From Bacillota bacterium (GTDB lineage: Bacteria; Bacillota; Clostridia; Peptostreptococcales; Anaerovoracaceae): DNA of 64,000 bases. This document shows, piece by piece, positions 33,467-43,964 of this stretch. A program made the position numbers and the translations under genes. The DNA lies in assembly GCA_017941085.1 (NCBI GenBank), contig JAGAXF010000002.1:124001-188000 (forward strand), in the 5' to 3' direction. Numbering within the stretch: position 1 is the first letter of the stretch; each line of letters starts with the position of its first letter. A model generated the notes under the pieces. The model did no database searches, was not told the origin of the DNA, and was given only the letters and a program-made list of their open reading frames with translations.

Positions 33467-34255
33467 ATGAAGAAAAAGGCAGTACTATCGGTTAGCTTTG
33501 GCACTAAAGATCCCCAACTGGAAAAGAAGACCATAGAGGTTCTTGAAAAAGAATATATGGAGGATGTTCCCAAGGCGGAGATCTATAGGGCTATTACTAA
33601 TGAGGCTGTAATCAAAATCAGACATGAGGCAGAGGGGGACGACGCTCCGGTATACGCAGTAAGGGAAACCCTTGCCCGAATGGTATTGGACGGTGTAACC
33701 CATGTATATGCACAGCCGGCATACCTTCTTCACGGCACAGAATATGAAGAGCTTAAAGATATGATATTCTCCCACAAAGCTGACTTTGTTGAAGTAAAAT
33801 GCGGTGAGCCTTTGCTGGCATCCCAGGAGGATCTGGAGGCGGTGGCCAATGCCCTGATGGAGGACTATAAAGATTTGACAAAGGAGGAGGCGGTATGTTT
33901 TGTGGGCCACGGAAGTGAGCACTATACCAATGCAATTTACTGCGCCTTGGATTACGCCCTAAAGGATCAGGGCTATTCAAACTCTCATATAGCCACCTTT
34001 AATGCCTATCCAAAAATCGACAAGGTGATCAATCACCTTAAACAAAACGGAACCAAAAAAGTTCATATAGCACCATTTATGTTTGTTGCAGGCGAATCCG
34101 CAATGGAAGGAGTTTGCGGCGACTCAGAGGACTCCATGGCATCAAAGCTAAGAGAAGCGGGCTTTGATGTGGAGTCCCACAGAAGGTGCATTGCAGAAAA
34201 CGAAAGCATCAGAAAAATCTTTAGAAACCATCTAAAGGCTATTACCCAGGAATAG
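33467..34255 (+). CDS. cbiK: Anaerobic sirohydrochlorin cobaltochelatase
   Basis: CbiK inserts cobalt into sirohydrochlorin early in anaerobic cobalamin synthesis. The 262-residue protein begins KKAVLSVSFGTKDPQ and shows the metal and substrate histidines in YAQPAYLLHGTEYEEL, VGHGSEHYTNAIY and VHIAPFMFVAGE. The ribosome binding site GGAGGAGGG is strong. gdhA starts 15 bases downstream, so the two are probably one operon, an uncommon pairing. AdoCbl from this route would serve OraSE. Confidence 0.93.
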   Translation: MKKKAVLSVSFGTKDPQLEKKTIEVLEKEYMEDVPKAEIYRAITNEAVIKIRHEAEGDDAPVYAVRETLARMVLDGVTHVYAQPAYLLHGTEYEELKDMIFSHKADFVEVKCGEPLLASQEDLEAVANALMEDYKDLTKEEAVCFVGHGSEHYTNAIYCALDYALKDQGYSNSHIATFNAYPKIDKVINHLKQNGTKKVHIAPFMFVAGESAMEGVCGDSEDSMASKLREAGFDVESHRRCIAENESIRKIFRNHLKAITQE

Positions 34256-35605
<1,350 letters not shown>

Positions 35606-35627
35606 AAATGAATAAGAAGAAATAGAA

Positions 35628-36371
35628 CTATCTTCTTAATTTATCTATCATCTTGAAGATAAAATAGAATATGTGGAGGACCACAATTACAAAGAGCACC
35701 AGCCCTATTGTATACATGCGTCCTCCTCCTGTAATGTTCCAAATCAAGGACAGCACAGGATTGCCGTAGGGGTCCGTAAGGAACATAAAGGTTTTGTTAA
35801 ACTTAATATCTATGTAGTAAACACCAAGGGCTATGATAAAGATTTTTAGGATTGCTGCCCAAAGAGCTCCGTAGGACAGTTTCACTTCTTTGTTTACATA
35901 GAGAGAAAGTGCATAGGCCACAATAAGTCCATGGAAAATGAACTGATGAATAGTATAGAAGTTAATGGGAGGAAGGCCTATTACCGTTGGGAATAAAAGA
36001 GCCATTATAGCTGCCGGTAAAAATAGAAGCACCAAAAGAGGTGAAAAGAATTTACTTTCCGGCCACAGGGCGTCCAGCAAAATCAGATAGGAAGCAATGC
36101 TGCATATTTCCAGAGGCAAATACTCTGCCACAGGAGCCCCGGTAAGGGCCATGGTGCAAAGCTTAAATATGTCCATACCAACCAAGGTAAGGGCAATAAC
36201 CTTTCTTATATTGTACTGTTGTGATCGTATAACGTTTCTGTAGAGAATTACCAAAGCAGCAATGAGAGCAACAACAATTGCAATCCAAATTAAATGAGGT
36301 ACAGAAAACTGACCAAGACTGGAGGCTCCACTAAAATGGTCTTTGTGGACCCAAAAATTATCCCTATCCAT
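35628..36371 (-). CDS. TIGR02206/YwaF-like integral membrane protein
   Basis: The 247-residue protein has about seven membrane helices and begins with a soluble stretch ending FSVPHLIWIAIVV. The pattern (EICSIASYLILLDALWP, then PPINFYTIHQFIFHGLIVAYAL) fits the YwaF/TIGR02206 family of unknown function. AGAAGGGA precedes the start. It converges on gdhA with 22 bases between. Confidence 0.75.
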   Translation of the reverse strand: MDRDNFWVHKDHFSGASSLGQFSVPHLIWIAIVVALIAALVILYRNVIRSQQYNIRKVIALTLVGMDIFKLCTMALTGAPVAEYLPLEICSIASYLILLDALWPESKFFSPLLVLLFLPAAIMALLFPTVIGLPPINFYTIHQFIFHGLIVAYALSLYVNKEVKLSYGALWAAILKIFIIALGVYYIDIKFNKTFMFLTDPYGNPVLSLIWNITGGGRMYTIGLVLFVIVVLHIFYFIFKMIDKLRR

Positions 36372-36507
36372 TATAATCCCTTCTTAAATCACTATCCTTC
36401 TAACAATAGCATAAAACATCTCTATAAACTATGATAAGTGAGGATTCCAAAAAGTCAATTTCCTTGGAAGAAATTTAATATATTCTTAATGAATAATGAT
36501 AGACTCT

Positions 36508-36540
36508 ATAAAAGTCCCTGAAACCCAGGGATATTTTTAT
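36508..36540. terminator. Short hairpin after the HD-domain gene
   Basis: TCCCTG (36515-36520) pairs with CAGGGA (36526-36531). The T-run is better on the plus strand (TATTTTTATT) than on the minus strand (CTTTTATAG), so the efficiency for the minus-strand gene is uncertain. Confidence 0.4.
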
Positions 36541-37091
36541 TAGTCCGCAAAGCTCTTCATGGCATCCAAGGTTTTCTGAATGAGCTCGTCCAATTCCCAG
36601 CCCAGCATTTCGGCGCCTTTGGCGATTACCTCTCTATCGCAGCCGGCAGCAAAACGCTTATCCTTATATTTCTTCTTAAGGGACTTTAATTCCATATCTG
36701 CGCAGGATTTGGAGGGCCTCATAAGAGCGGCGGCCCCTATTAATCCCGTTAATTCATCGCAGGCATAGAGAACCTTTTCCATTTCCCGTTCCGGCGCTAT
36801 GTCCACTCCCGTTAGACCATAGCCGTGGGAGCAAACAGCCCGAATTATATCCTCTTCCACATTGGCCTCCCTAAGAAGCTCCGGCGCCTTAAGGCAGTGC
36901 TCCTCAGGCCACCTTTCAAAATCGATGTCGTGGAGGATTCCAACTACTTCCCAGTAATCCGCCTCATGGCCGTATCCCAGCTCCCTGGCAAACCAGCTCA
37001 TGGTTTTGCCTACAGTTTCACCATGATTGATGTGAAATTCCTCTTGGTTGTATTTTTTTAGTAAATCTAACGCTTCTTCTCTGTTCAACAT
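36540..37091 (-). CDS. HD-domain hydrolase
   Basis: From the ATG at 37091, preceded by GGAGGT, the product has 183 residues with the HD motif in VGILHDIDFERWPEEHC (about 52-68), an upstream His (INHGETVG) and a later ACDELTGLI. HD-domain proteins are metal-dependent phosphohydrolases acting on nucleotides or other phosphoesters; this short uncharacterised group is common in Clostridia. The open frame runs 30 residues further upstream without a ribosome binding site. Confidence 0.8.
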   Translation of the reverse strand: MLNREEALDLLKKYNQEEFHINHGETVGKTMSWFARELGYGHEADYWEVVGILHDIDFERWPEEHCLKAPELLREANVEEDIIRAVCSHGYGLTGVDIAPEREMEKVLYACDELTGLIGAAALMRPSKSCADMELKSLKKKYKDKRFAAGCDREVIAKGAEMLGWELDELIQKTLDAMKSFAD

Positions 37092-37131
37092 GATAACAAA
37101 CCTCCGTTTCCACAATTCTATCATAGAGGAA

Positions 37132-37163
37132 TGAAAGAAAAAAGGCACCTTTGATAGGTGCCT
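37132..37163 (-). terminator. Intrinsic terminator of the EamA transporter gene
   Basis: AGGCACC (37143-37149) pairs with GGTGCCT (37157-37163). On the minus strand the stem is followed by TTTTTTCTTTC, so it ends the EamA gene before the HD gene. Confidence 0.85.
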
Positions 37164-37198
37164 CATATGTGAAAGCCACAATGTTACGTTTTACATTT

Positions 37199-38128
37199 TT
37201 ATTGCTGGTCCGCTTTGCTATCCTTGGAGGGCAGCTGGGAAAGAATTACTGCAGCAAAGATTATTACGCAGCCCAGCAGCTCCAGAAGGGTAAGCCTTTC
37301 GTGGAGAATAATTACTCCGGCAATTACAGCAAAGACGGATTCCAGACTCATAATGAGAGATGCCGTTGTGGGATCTGCATCTCGCTGAGCCAAAATCTGA
37401 AGAGTATAGGCGGCTCCCGAGGAAAGAACTCCGGCATAAACTATGGGGAACCAGCAATCCAGAATTGCCTCCAGATTGGGGTGTTCAAACAAAGCCATAC
37501 AAATCAAACTAAGGCTTCCTGCCACAAAGAATTGAATGCAGGACAGCTTAAGGCCGTTACACTTTGGTGAGAAATAGTCCACCGCCAAAATATGAAGAGA
37601 AAATACAAAGGCGCAGAGAAGAACGAAAAAGTCTCCGTTCTCCAGCTTAAAGCCGCCGCCGTGGCCTGCCATAGTAAGGAGGTAAAACCCAAGGGCACCA
37701 ACTATTACGCAGAACCACATTTTTAAGGTTACTCTTTTTTTAAGGAATATGCCCAGAACCGGGACAATTACTATATAAAGAGTGGTAATAAATCCTGCCT
37801 TTCCTGCATCGGTTTCAAAATAAATTCCAAACTGCTGCAGGTTGGAGGCCAGGGCCAGAATAAGGCCGCAGACAACTCCTCCGACAATAAGGGTCTTTCT
37901 GTCTCCCTTTGGTTGAGACTGGACGGCGCCCTTTTCTACGGCATTCTTTTTTTCTATGCTGCTAAAAACTGCAATAACAGGAAGCAGGGACAAACATCCT
38001 ATAGATGTACGAAGTCCGTTATAGGTGAAGGGCTCCAGGACCGCTCCGGCTTTCTGAGCCACAAAGGCAAAGCCCCAAATAATTGCCGTTATTAATAATA
38101 GAATATTTGCTCTAGTTTTCTTACTCAT
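37199..38128 (-). CDS. EamA/DMT-family transporter
   Basis: The 309-residue protein has ten hydrophobic helices in two EamA repeats (LLLITAIIWGFAFVAQKAG at the start; CWFPIVYAGVLSSGAAYTLQ and SLESVFAVIAGVIILHERLTLLELLGC in the second half). DMT proteins export or import small metabolites; the substrate cannot be told. The ATG at 38128 follows AAGGACG; the frame is open upstream to 38185 but those residues look unrelated. Confidence 0.85.
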   Translation of the reverse strand: MSKKTRANILLLITAIIWGFAFVAQKAGAVLEPFTYNGLRTSIGCLSLLPVIAVFSSIEKKNAVEKGAVQSQPKGDRKTLIVGGVVCGLILALASNLQQFGIYFETDAGKAGFITTLYIVIVPVLGIFLKKRVTLKMWFCVIVGALGFYLLTMAGHGGGFKLENGDFFVLLCAFVFSLHILAVDYFSPKCNGLKLSCIQFFVAGSLSLICMALFEHPNLEAILDCWFPIVYAGVLSSGAAYTLQILAQRDADPTTASLIMSLESVFAVIAGVIILHERLTLLELLGCVIIFAAVILSQLPSKDSKADQQ

Positions 38129-38220
38129 AAACACGTCCTTAACAAAATGAACAGTATCAAAAATACTCATTGTTGTCAATGGCAATGCGGTAGCCTGTTA
38201 AAGTGATAAAATCAAGGGTG

Positions 38221-38290
38221 GCAGGGTTTTTCGACCCTGCAAAAAAGCACTCACGAAAGCCGTGATTATGCCGTGATTATATGGTAGAAT
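38221..38290 (+). promoter_or_regulatory. cobT upstream region: hairpin, tandem repeat and -10 box
   Basis: GCAGGGT and ACCCTGC form a hairpin at 38221-38240. GCCGTGATTAT is repeated in tandem at 38259-38269 and 38270-38280, just before a TAGAAT -10 box at 38285-38290. No good -35 box is seen, which fits an activator-dependent promoter. No cobalamin riboswitch is present. Confidence 0.45.
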
Positions 38291-38339
38291 TATTTTGCGA
38301 AATTAATTAGGAAGAATAAAGTTTAGGAGTATTTTATTT

Positions 38340-39521
38340 GTGGAAAATCTTAAAGAATATATAGAGATAATAACACCCGGTGACAAAGAGGCCATGGAGG
38401 AAGCAAGAAAAAGGCAGGACTCCAGAGTTAAGGTTCCCAAAAGCTTAGGCAGACTGGAAAACATAAGCATTAAGCTGGCGGGCATTACCGGAAAGGCCTA
38501 CGGAAACCAGGTGAATAATCAAGCCATTGTCCTCATGTGTGGAGATAACGGGGTAGTGGAAGAAGGGGTGGCATCGGCTCCCCAAACCGTAACCCTGATG
38601 CAAACCATAAATTTCACCAAGAAAATAACAGGCGTTGGATCCCAAGCAAAGTACTTTGATATAGATCTGCTTCCTGTAGATGTGGGAGTAAAACTTCCTA
38701 TAGACAGTGAATATCTAACGGAAGAAATGGCCTTTAATAACAAGGTGGTAAATCGAAGAATTGCTCATGGCACCAAAAACTTTATGAAGGAGCCTGCCAT
38801 GACTCGGGAAGAAACCCTTAAGGCCATATGGACGGGAATAGAAGCCTTGGAGGCCTGCAAAGCCGCAGGTAAAAATTTAGTGGGAGTCGGAGAAATGGGA
38901 ATAGGAAACACCACTACCGCCTCCGCCTTAATTGCAGGATGCACTTTAGAAACAAGAACCTCCGCTCCTTGGAACCTGTATAGCTATATAGACAGGATTG
39001 TAGGACGAGGAGGCGGACTAAACGACGCAGGACTGGAACTTAAGAAGAAAATCGTTGCAGAGGGATTGAACAAATATCTGGATACCTTTAGAACCAAGGG
39101 TAAGGATGGGGAAGAGGTCATAGACTATCTAACTCTTCTTCAGGTACTTGGGGGATTTGATATAGCAGCCATGGTGGGAGTATATCTAGGTGCTGCCGCA
39201 AACAAAATCCCGGCGGTAGTTGATGGAGTAATCTCCATGGCAGCAGCCCTTATGGCAGTAAAAATGGAACCTAAGGTGAAGGACTATATTTTCACCTCCC
39301 ACAAATCTGACGAGGGAGGCTATTCCGTTGCGGCAGAAATTCTTGGGGTGGAGCCAATGTATGACCTGGGAATGAAGCTGGGAGAAGGCAGCGGATGTCC
39401 CATTGCCTTTAAAATAATCGAAGCAGCCTGTGCAGTAATAAACAATATGTGGAGCCTGGAGGAGGCTCAGGTGGATTCCGCATATCTGGAGAAGCTTAAG
39501 GAAGAAGGACAGTTTCGCTAA
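38340..39521 (+). CDS. cobT: Nicotinate-nucleotide--dimethylbenzimidazole phosphoribosyltransferase
   Basis: CobT makes the alpha-ribazole phosphate of the lower cobalamin ligand. The 393-residue protein is somewhat longer than the usual 350 and shows VLMCGDNGVVEEGVA, VGVGEMGIGNTTTASAL, and the C-terminal LGMKLGEGSGCPIAFKIIEAA with the catalytic Glu region. The start is GTG at 38340 after TAGGAG. It is first in cobT-cobU-cobS-cobU-like-cobC, the nucleotide loop assembly operon. Confidence 0.94.
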   Translation: MENLKEYIEIITPGDKEAMEEARKRQDSRVKVPKSLGRLENISIKLAGITGKAYGNQVNNQAIVLMCGDNGVVEEGVASAPQTVTLMQTINFTKKITGVGSQAKYFDIDLLPVDVGVKLPIDSEYLTEEMAFNNKVVNRRIAHGTKNFMKEPAMTREETLKAIWTGIEALEACKAAGKNLVGVGEMGIGNTTTASALIAGCTLETRTSAPWNLYSYIDRIVGRGGGLNDAGLELKKKIVAEGLNKYLDTFRTKGKDGEEVIDYLTLLQVLGGFDIAAMVGVYLGAAANKIPAVVDGVISMAAALMAVKMEPKVKDYIFTSHKSDEGGYSVAAEILGVEPMYDLGMKLGEGSGCPIAFKIIEAACAVINNMWSLEEAQVDSAYLEKLKEEGQFR

Positions 39522-39523
39522 AG

Positions 39524-40060
39524 ATGATGGTTTTTATCAGTGGAGGAGCCAAGAACGGCAAATCCTATTTTGCTCAGAAGTTAACAAAGGAAATGTCTGA
39601 AGAGCACAAGGTGCCTCTCTATTATATTGCCACCATGATTCCCGGGGACGAAGAGGATGAGGCCCGCATTAAGCGCCATATCAAAGACAGAGAAGGCTGG
39701 GGCTTTACCACCCTGGAGGTGCCGAGAAATATTAGCTCTTCTCTGGAGGATGAAGGAGTTAACCCAAAGGGAGCCTTTCTTCTGGATAGCGTAACGGCGA
39801 CTTTGGCCAACGAAATGTTTAGAGATGGAGAATTCTTTTCTGATGCAGCGGAAAGGGTAGCTAGTGACCTTCTTCTCTTTGGGTCAAAGACGGGAAATGT
39901 GGTCTATGTTTCCGACTACATTTATAACGACTTTCCCGGTGAGGATAAATATACCGAAGCCTACAGAAAGGGGCTGGCCTATGTGGACAGAAAACTGGCG
40001 GAAGCCTGTCATCAGGTTATAGAAATTACCGCCGGTGTTCCAATCATACATAAAGGTTAA
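39524..40060 (+). CDS. cobU: Adenosylcobinamide kinase/guanylyltransferase (CobU family)
   Basis: CobU phosphorylates adenosylcobinamide and then transfers GMP to it. The 178-residue protein has the P-loop SGGAKNGKS (about 5-13) and the RIKRHIKDREGW segment (about 49-60) with the His that carries GMP. The usual C-terminal VSNEVGxGIVP motif is altered to VSDYIYNDFPGED. That missing motif is present in the short paralogue at 41055, so the pair may share the work. It begins two bases after cobT stops. Confidence 0.85.
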   Translation: MMVFISGGAKNGKSYFAQKLTKEMSEEHKVPLYYIATMIPGDEEDEARIKRHIKDREGWGFTTLEVPRNISSSLEDEGVNPKGAFLLDSVTATLANEMFRDGEFFSDAAERVASDLLLFGSKTGNVVYVSDYIYNDFPGEDKYTEAYRKGLAYVDRKLAEACHQVIEITAGVPIIHKG

Positions 40061-40077
40061 ACAGCAAAGAAAACAAA

Positions 40078-40986
40078 ATGAACAAATACCTGACAGCCTT
40101 CTTTATGGCCTGGGGAAATTTTTTAAGTATCCCTTGCCCCGTAAAGAGATGGGATGAAAACCTAAGAAAAGAAATGTTAAAGATGCTGCCTTCCGTTGGT
40201 TTGGTTGTGGGCCTTATTTGGTTTGCCCTGGCAGTACTTCTTTGGAAAATTAAACTGCCCTACATTCTCTCGGGGTTTTTCCTGACGGCATATATTTATT
40301 TTGTAACGGGATTTCTGCATCTGGATGGATTTATGGATTGCAGAGATGCAATAATGTCCAGAAGAGATTTGGCAGAAAGACAGAGAATTCTAAAGGACTC
40401 CCATGTAGGTGCCTTTGGTGTAATATCCGTGGTACTGTTAATTCTGGGAATGTTTGCAGGACTCAGCGCATATATGTTTATAGTTAGTGAGATAACGGAA
40501 AAACTGGAACCCGGCGGAAGTCCTTACCTATGGTGCTACTTTCTTCCCTTGGTTGTGCTTCCGGTGGTAACAAGGCACTGGGCAGGGACGGAGGTTATTA
40601 AGCGTAGGCCCATGGAAACCAGTCAGTATGTAAACACCTGGAAAAAATCAGAAAAAGAATCTTCTTCCATTGCTCCCGGGGTAATGGTGGTGCAGACATT
40701 AATCTACGTGCTGGTTCCCTTTGCTATAATGCTGCTGCTGGATATTAAAGGTGGAGAAAGCCTTTCAGAAAATGCCGGCCTAAGCCAGTATACCGCCTTT
40801 GGGTTATTTAGAACCTTTGCGGCTTCAATAGCTTTGGCCATGATTGCCACCAACCGGGGAATTAAAAAGGCGGTTAAGTCCCTGGGGGGAATGAACGGTG
40901 ATATAGCAGGCTACGGAATTTGCCTGGGAGAGGTTTGGGGAGTGATTGTAGCAACCCTTTGTTTACCTCTTTTTTATATAGGATAA
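40078..40986 (+). CDS. cobS: Adenosylcobinamide-GDP ribazoletransferase (cobalamin synthase)
   Basis: CobS is the membrane enzyme that joins adenosylcobinamide-GDP with alpha-ribazole to finish the cobalamin. The 302-residue protein has several membrane helices and the motifs FLHLDGFMDCRDAIMS (normally HLDGLADTADG; the Asp positions are partly kept) and KDSHVGAFGV. The ribosome binding site is weak, so translation is probably coupled to cobU. Confidence 0.9.
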   Translation: MNKYLTAFFMAWGNFLSIPCPVKRWDENLRKEMLKMLPSVGLVVGLIWFALAVLLWKIKLPYILSGFFLTAYIYFVTGFLHLDGFMDCRDAIMSRRDLAERQRILKDSHVGAFGVISVVLLILGMFAGLSAYMFIVSEITEKLEPGGSPYLWCYFLPLVVLPVVTRHWAGTEVIKRRPMETSQYVNTWKKSEKESSSIAPGVMVVQTLIYVLVPFAIMLLLDIKGGESLSENAGLSQYTAFGLFRTFAASIALAMIATNRGIKKAVKSLGGMNGDIAGYGICLGEVWGVIVATLCLPLFYIG

Positions 40987-41054
40987 ATAGGATAATAGGA
41001 TAATAGGGAAAGTCCGTAGACAGATAAAAGACAACAAAGACAATAGGAGCATAT

Positions 41055-41390
41055 ATGATTTTGATTTTTGGTGGGGCCTACCAAGGGAAAAGAAATTTTG
41101 CCAAGGAAGTTCTTGGAGCCCCGGAGGACAAGATAATCCACCTTTCCTCCCAAGAGGAAACCAGGAAGATACTTCTGTCGGGAGAAGATCTGGGCAGCTG
41201 GATTGAAGACAACAAAGATAGCTTAAGAGATAAGTTCCTTATAATCCAGGACGTATCTCAAGGGCTTGTTCCCATGGAAGCAGAGGAAAGAGCTTTTAGA
41301 GAAGCCAACGGAAGAACCATGATTAAACTGGCGGAAATGGCTGATGAAGTCTATAGGGTGTTCTGTGGCATTGGAACCAGGATAAAGTAG
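41055..41390 (+). CDS. Short CobU-like protein
   Basis: The 111-residue product has a P-loop-like GGAYQGKR (about 6-13; Arg replaces the usual Ser/Thr) and a C-terminal part DVSQGLVPMEAEERAFREANGR...ADEVYRVFCGIGTRIK that matches the end of CobU (VSNEVGxGxVP...R...ADEV...GIP). The middle part with the guanylylated His is missing. AATAGGAG precedes the ATG. It may be a degenerate copy or a partner for the CobU at 39524. Confidence 0.7.
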   Translation: MILIFGGAYQGKRNFAKEVLGAPEDKIIHLSSQEETRKILLSGEDLGSWIEDNKDSLRDKFLIIQDVSQGLVPMEAEERAFREANGRTMIKLAEMADEVYRVFCGIGTRIK

Positions 41391-41398
41391 GAATAAAA

Positions 41399-42058
41399 AT
41401 GGCATCAAAAATTTTATTTTTAAGACATGGTATAACCGAAGGAAATAAAAACAGGTGGTTCTACGGAGGGCTGAATCTTCACCTTCTTCCTGAGGGAATA
41501 GAAAACCTAAACCAAAAGAAGGCGTCGGGCTATTATCCTGAAATTCCGGACAACGCCCAGTATTTCACCACGGGACTAATAAGGACAGAGGAGACTTTGG
41601 AAACCTTATTTGGAAAAAAGGTTCATGAGACTATTCCGGAACTAAGGGAAATGGAATTCGGTGAATACGAGGGAAGAACTTTTCAGGATTTAGAGAATGA
41701 TCCCCTTTTCCAAAATTGGACCTATGATGAAACGGGGGACGTGGCCTTCCCCGGAGGAGAAACAAGAAATCAGTTTGCCCAACGCATAATCCAGGGGAAA
41801 GAAATACTTCTGGGAAAGCATAAGCTAAAGGAATTGGAGGTTCGCCATAACGGAAAGGATGCCTTTACGGTTATGATATGTCACGGGGGAGTAATAGCTT
41901 CTTTGATACACGATATGTTTCCCGGGGAAAGGGAATCCATGTGGGATTGGATTACGGAGCCCGGTGGTGGCTATTTGGTAGAAATGGGTCCCCATGGACC
42001 TATGACAAATAAACAATTAGGTGATATAATATATTATTACCCGAGAGAGGATGAATAA
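41399..42058 (+). CDS. cobC: Histidine phosphatase family protein, likely CobC
   Basis: The 219-residue protein has the phosphohistidine motif LFLRHGITEGN (about 6-16), the second acid region ELREMEFGEYEGRTF and the late HGGVIASLIHD. By its place at the end of the cobalamin operon it is probably the alpha-ribazole-5'-phosphate phosphatase; other phosphoglycerate-mutase-like roles cannot be excluded. TAGGAA lies before the ATG, nine bases after the previous gene. Confidence 0.85.
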   Translation: MASKILFLRHGITEGNKNRWFYGGLNLHLLPEGIENLNQKKASGYYPEIPDNAQYFTTGLIRTEETLETLFGKKVHETIPELREMEFGEYEGRTFQDLENDPLFQNWTYDETGDVAFPGGETRNQFAQRIIQGKEILLGKHKLKELEVRHNGKDAFTVMICHGGVIASLIHDMFPGERESMWDWITEPGGGYLVEMGPHGPMTNKQLGDIIYYYPREDE

Positions 42059-42144
42059 TTGTAATCTAAAAAGGACTCCGAGGAAGGAGCCGGAACCTGT
42101 GGGGCGGGATAAGAGAATTAATTTTGGGAATAGAGGAGATTGAA

Positions 42145-42984
42145 ATGCCAACAGAAGAAACCAAAGAAACCAAAGAAAAAAAGAAAAAGGGCGGAGTTGG
42201 CGCCTGGATATATAGAATCATAATTCTGGCTTTGGTGGGAGTGATGGGCTTCAGCGGATACAACATCTACAAAATCTACCACGAATACGAGGTGGGAAAA
42301 GTCATATACGACGATTTGGCAGAGGATGTAGGTGCAGGCAAGAAGACCGGAACCGACAATACAAGGCTTCACTTGGATTGGGATAAATTAAAGGAAACCA
42401 ATAAAGACGTTTGCGCTTGGATAAGATGCAAGGACACTCAGCTTAATTATCCAATAGTGGAAGGAAAGGCCTGGCCCGACAGAGACAGATTCCATGACTA
42501 CTATCTGGCAAGAACCATAACGGGAGAATGGAACGGCAAGGGAACCATTTTCTGTGACTACCTTTGTGAGGATCCCTTTAATGAATTTCTCACCATTACC
42601 TACGGCCACAGAATGAAGGATGGCAGTATGTATAAAATGATAGTGGAGTACTTTGGTGATTCCGGCATCGATTTCTATGAAAAGCATCCCACCATGGAAC
42701 TTTACACCCAGGCAAGAAATTACGATATAGAAATATTTGCCTGCGCCAGGGTTTATTCCGGCGACATGGAAATATACAAATTTGACTTTGTTGATGCCAA
42801 CGGAGATGAAGACCCGGCTCAAAAGGACGCCTATATCAGAAGAGTTTTATCCATAAATGAATTAAAGGCAGATACAGGATTAACTGTAACTGCCAGTGAT
42901 AAGCTTATATTAATGAGCACCTGTACCACCAATCTGGATGAAAACAGAGATGTGGTGTGGGGAAGATTGGTTCCCGTGGATTAA
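42145..42984 (+). CDS. srtB: Class B sortase
   Basis: Sortases cut a sorting signal and attach proteins to the cell wall. The 279-residue protein has a charged N-terminus, one membrane helix (about 23-42) and a sortase domain with catalytic His in ITYGHRMKDG, Cys in LMSTCTTN and Arg in DVVWGRLVPVD, arranged as in class B. The ATG at 42145 follows AGAGGAG; an in-frame TTG at 42124 is less likely. No LPxTG-type substrate gene is seen in the window. It overlaps birA tail to tail by four bases. Confidence 0.92.
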   Translation: MPTEETKETKEKKKKGGVGAWIYRIIILALVGVMGFSGYNIYKIYHEYEVGKVIYDDLAEDVGAGKKTGTDNTRLHLDWDKLKETNKDVCAWIRCKDTQLNYPIVEGKAWPDRDRFHDYYLARTITGEWNGKGTIFCDYLCEDPFNEFLTITYGHRMKDGSMYKMIVEYFGDSGIDFYEKHPTMELYTQARNYDIEIFACARVYSGDMEIYKFDFVDANGDEDPAQKDAYIRRVLSINELKADTGLTVTASDKLILMSTCTTNLDENRDVVWGRLVPVD

Positions 42985-43955
42985 TCAATTTCTCTAACGG
43001 TAACCTCACCATTGGACAAGGTCTCCATATCACGCATACGGATACCTTCCATATATTCAACAACGAGACCGCCATTGTCATCTATGTCAATGGCTCTTGC
43101 TTTTATTGGGCGTTCTCCGGAAAGGGGATGAACCAAAATACCTTTGCCCAGAATGAAGCAGCGTCTTCTGTATTCATGAAGGAAGGTTTTCTCCCCGATA
43201 TTTGGAATCATATTCATGATATTGTTAACCACTGCTGCCGCCAGCTTGGTACGGGAGAAGGCATTGGGATCGTCGGAAATAGGTCCTGCGATTCCTTCCA
43301 GCTCCGGAGGGAAGCTGCCGGGGAAACAGTTAATACCGATTCCAATAATCAGGCTGTCAATTCTTCCGGTTTCCAGATTGGTCTGGGCCTCTGTTAGAAT
43401 TCCGCATATTTTTCTATCCCTATAGTAAAGGTCGTTAACCCATTTGATTTTCGGATTGATTTCGCAAACCTGGTCGATGGCGTGGCATACAGCAACGGCA
43501 GTTGCAATGGTTATAAAGGGGGATTTGGCCAAATCAAAGGTGGGCTTAATAGCCAAGGTCATATAGAGTCCTGTGTCCGCAGGAGAAGCAAAGCTGCGGC
43601 CCAAACGTCCCTTCCCTGCAGTTTGAGAATTTGCAACTATAACAACCGGTGTTTCGCCGATTTCCAATGTTTTGGCATAATTGTTGGTGGATCCGATGGA
43701 ATCAAAGACCTTAAGCCTGCAGGGAGTGGTAATCATGGATTCCAAAGCCGCTTCACTTAAGATATCCGATTTTTCCCTGATGCAATAACCCTGACTGGTT
43801 CTGCTATAGATTTTATAACCGCTGCGCCTCAGGGCTCTGGCCGCCTTGTTAACGGCTGCTCTGGAAATCCCCAGTTCCTTGGCCAGCTTCTCTCCTGAAA
43901 CGTAATTTCCGAAATTATCATCAAGATATTTAAGCAATTCTGTCTTTGTAGACAT
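42981..43955 (-). CDS. birA: Biotin operon repressor / biotin-protein ligase
   Basis: BirA attaches biotin to carboxylases and, with an N-terminal DNA-binding domain, represses biotin genes. The 324-residue protein has a winged helix-turn-helix at about 15-60 (SGEKLAKELGISRAAVNKAARALRRSGYKI), the ligase loop NSQTAGKGRLGRSF and KWVNDLYY. GGAGG precedes the start. The promoter has an operator-like inverted repeat matching BirA half-sites, which suggests self-regulation. No biotin synthesis genes are in the window. Confidence 0.94.
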   Translation of the reverse strand: MSTKTELLKYLDDNFGNYVSGEKLAKELGISRAAVNKAARALRRSGYKIYSRTSQGYCIREKSDILSEAALESMITTPCRLKVFDSIGSTNNYAKTLEIGETPVVIVANSQTAGKGRLGRSFASPADTGLYMTLAIKPTFDLAKSPFITIATAVAVCHAIDQVCEINPKIKWVNDLYYRDRKICGILTEAQTNLETGRIDSLIIGIGINCFPGSFPPELEGIAGPISDDPNAFSRTKLAAAVVNNIMNMIPNIGEKTFLHEYRRRCFILGKGILVHPLSGERPIKARAIDIDDNGGLVVEYMEGIRMRDMETLSNGEVTVREID

Positions 43956-43964
43956 CTTTTAACC

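Noticed and set aside
38221-38240. Terminator before cobT
   Set aside because: The GCAGGGT/ACCCTGC stem is followed by A on the plus strand and has no T-run on either strand.
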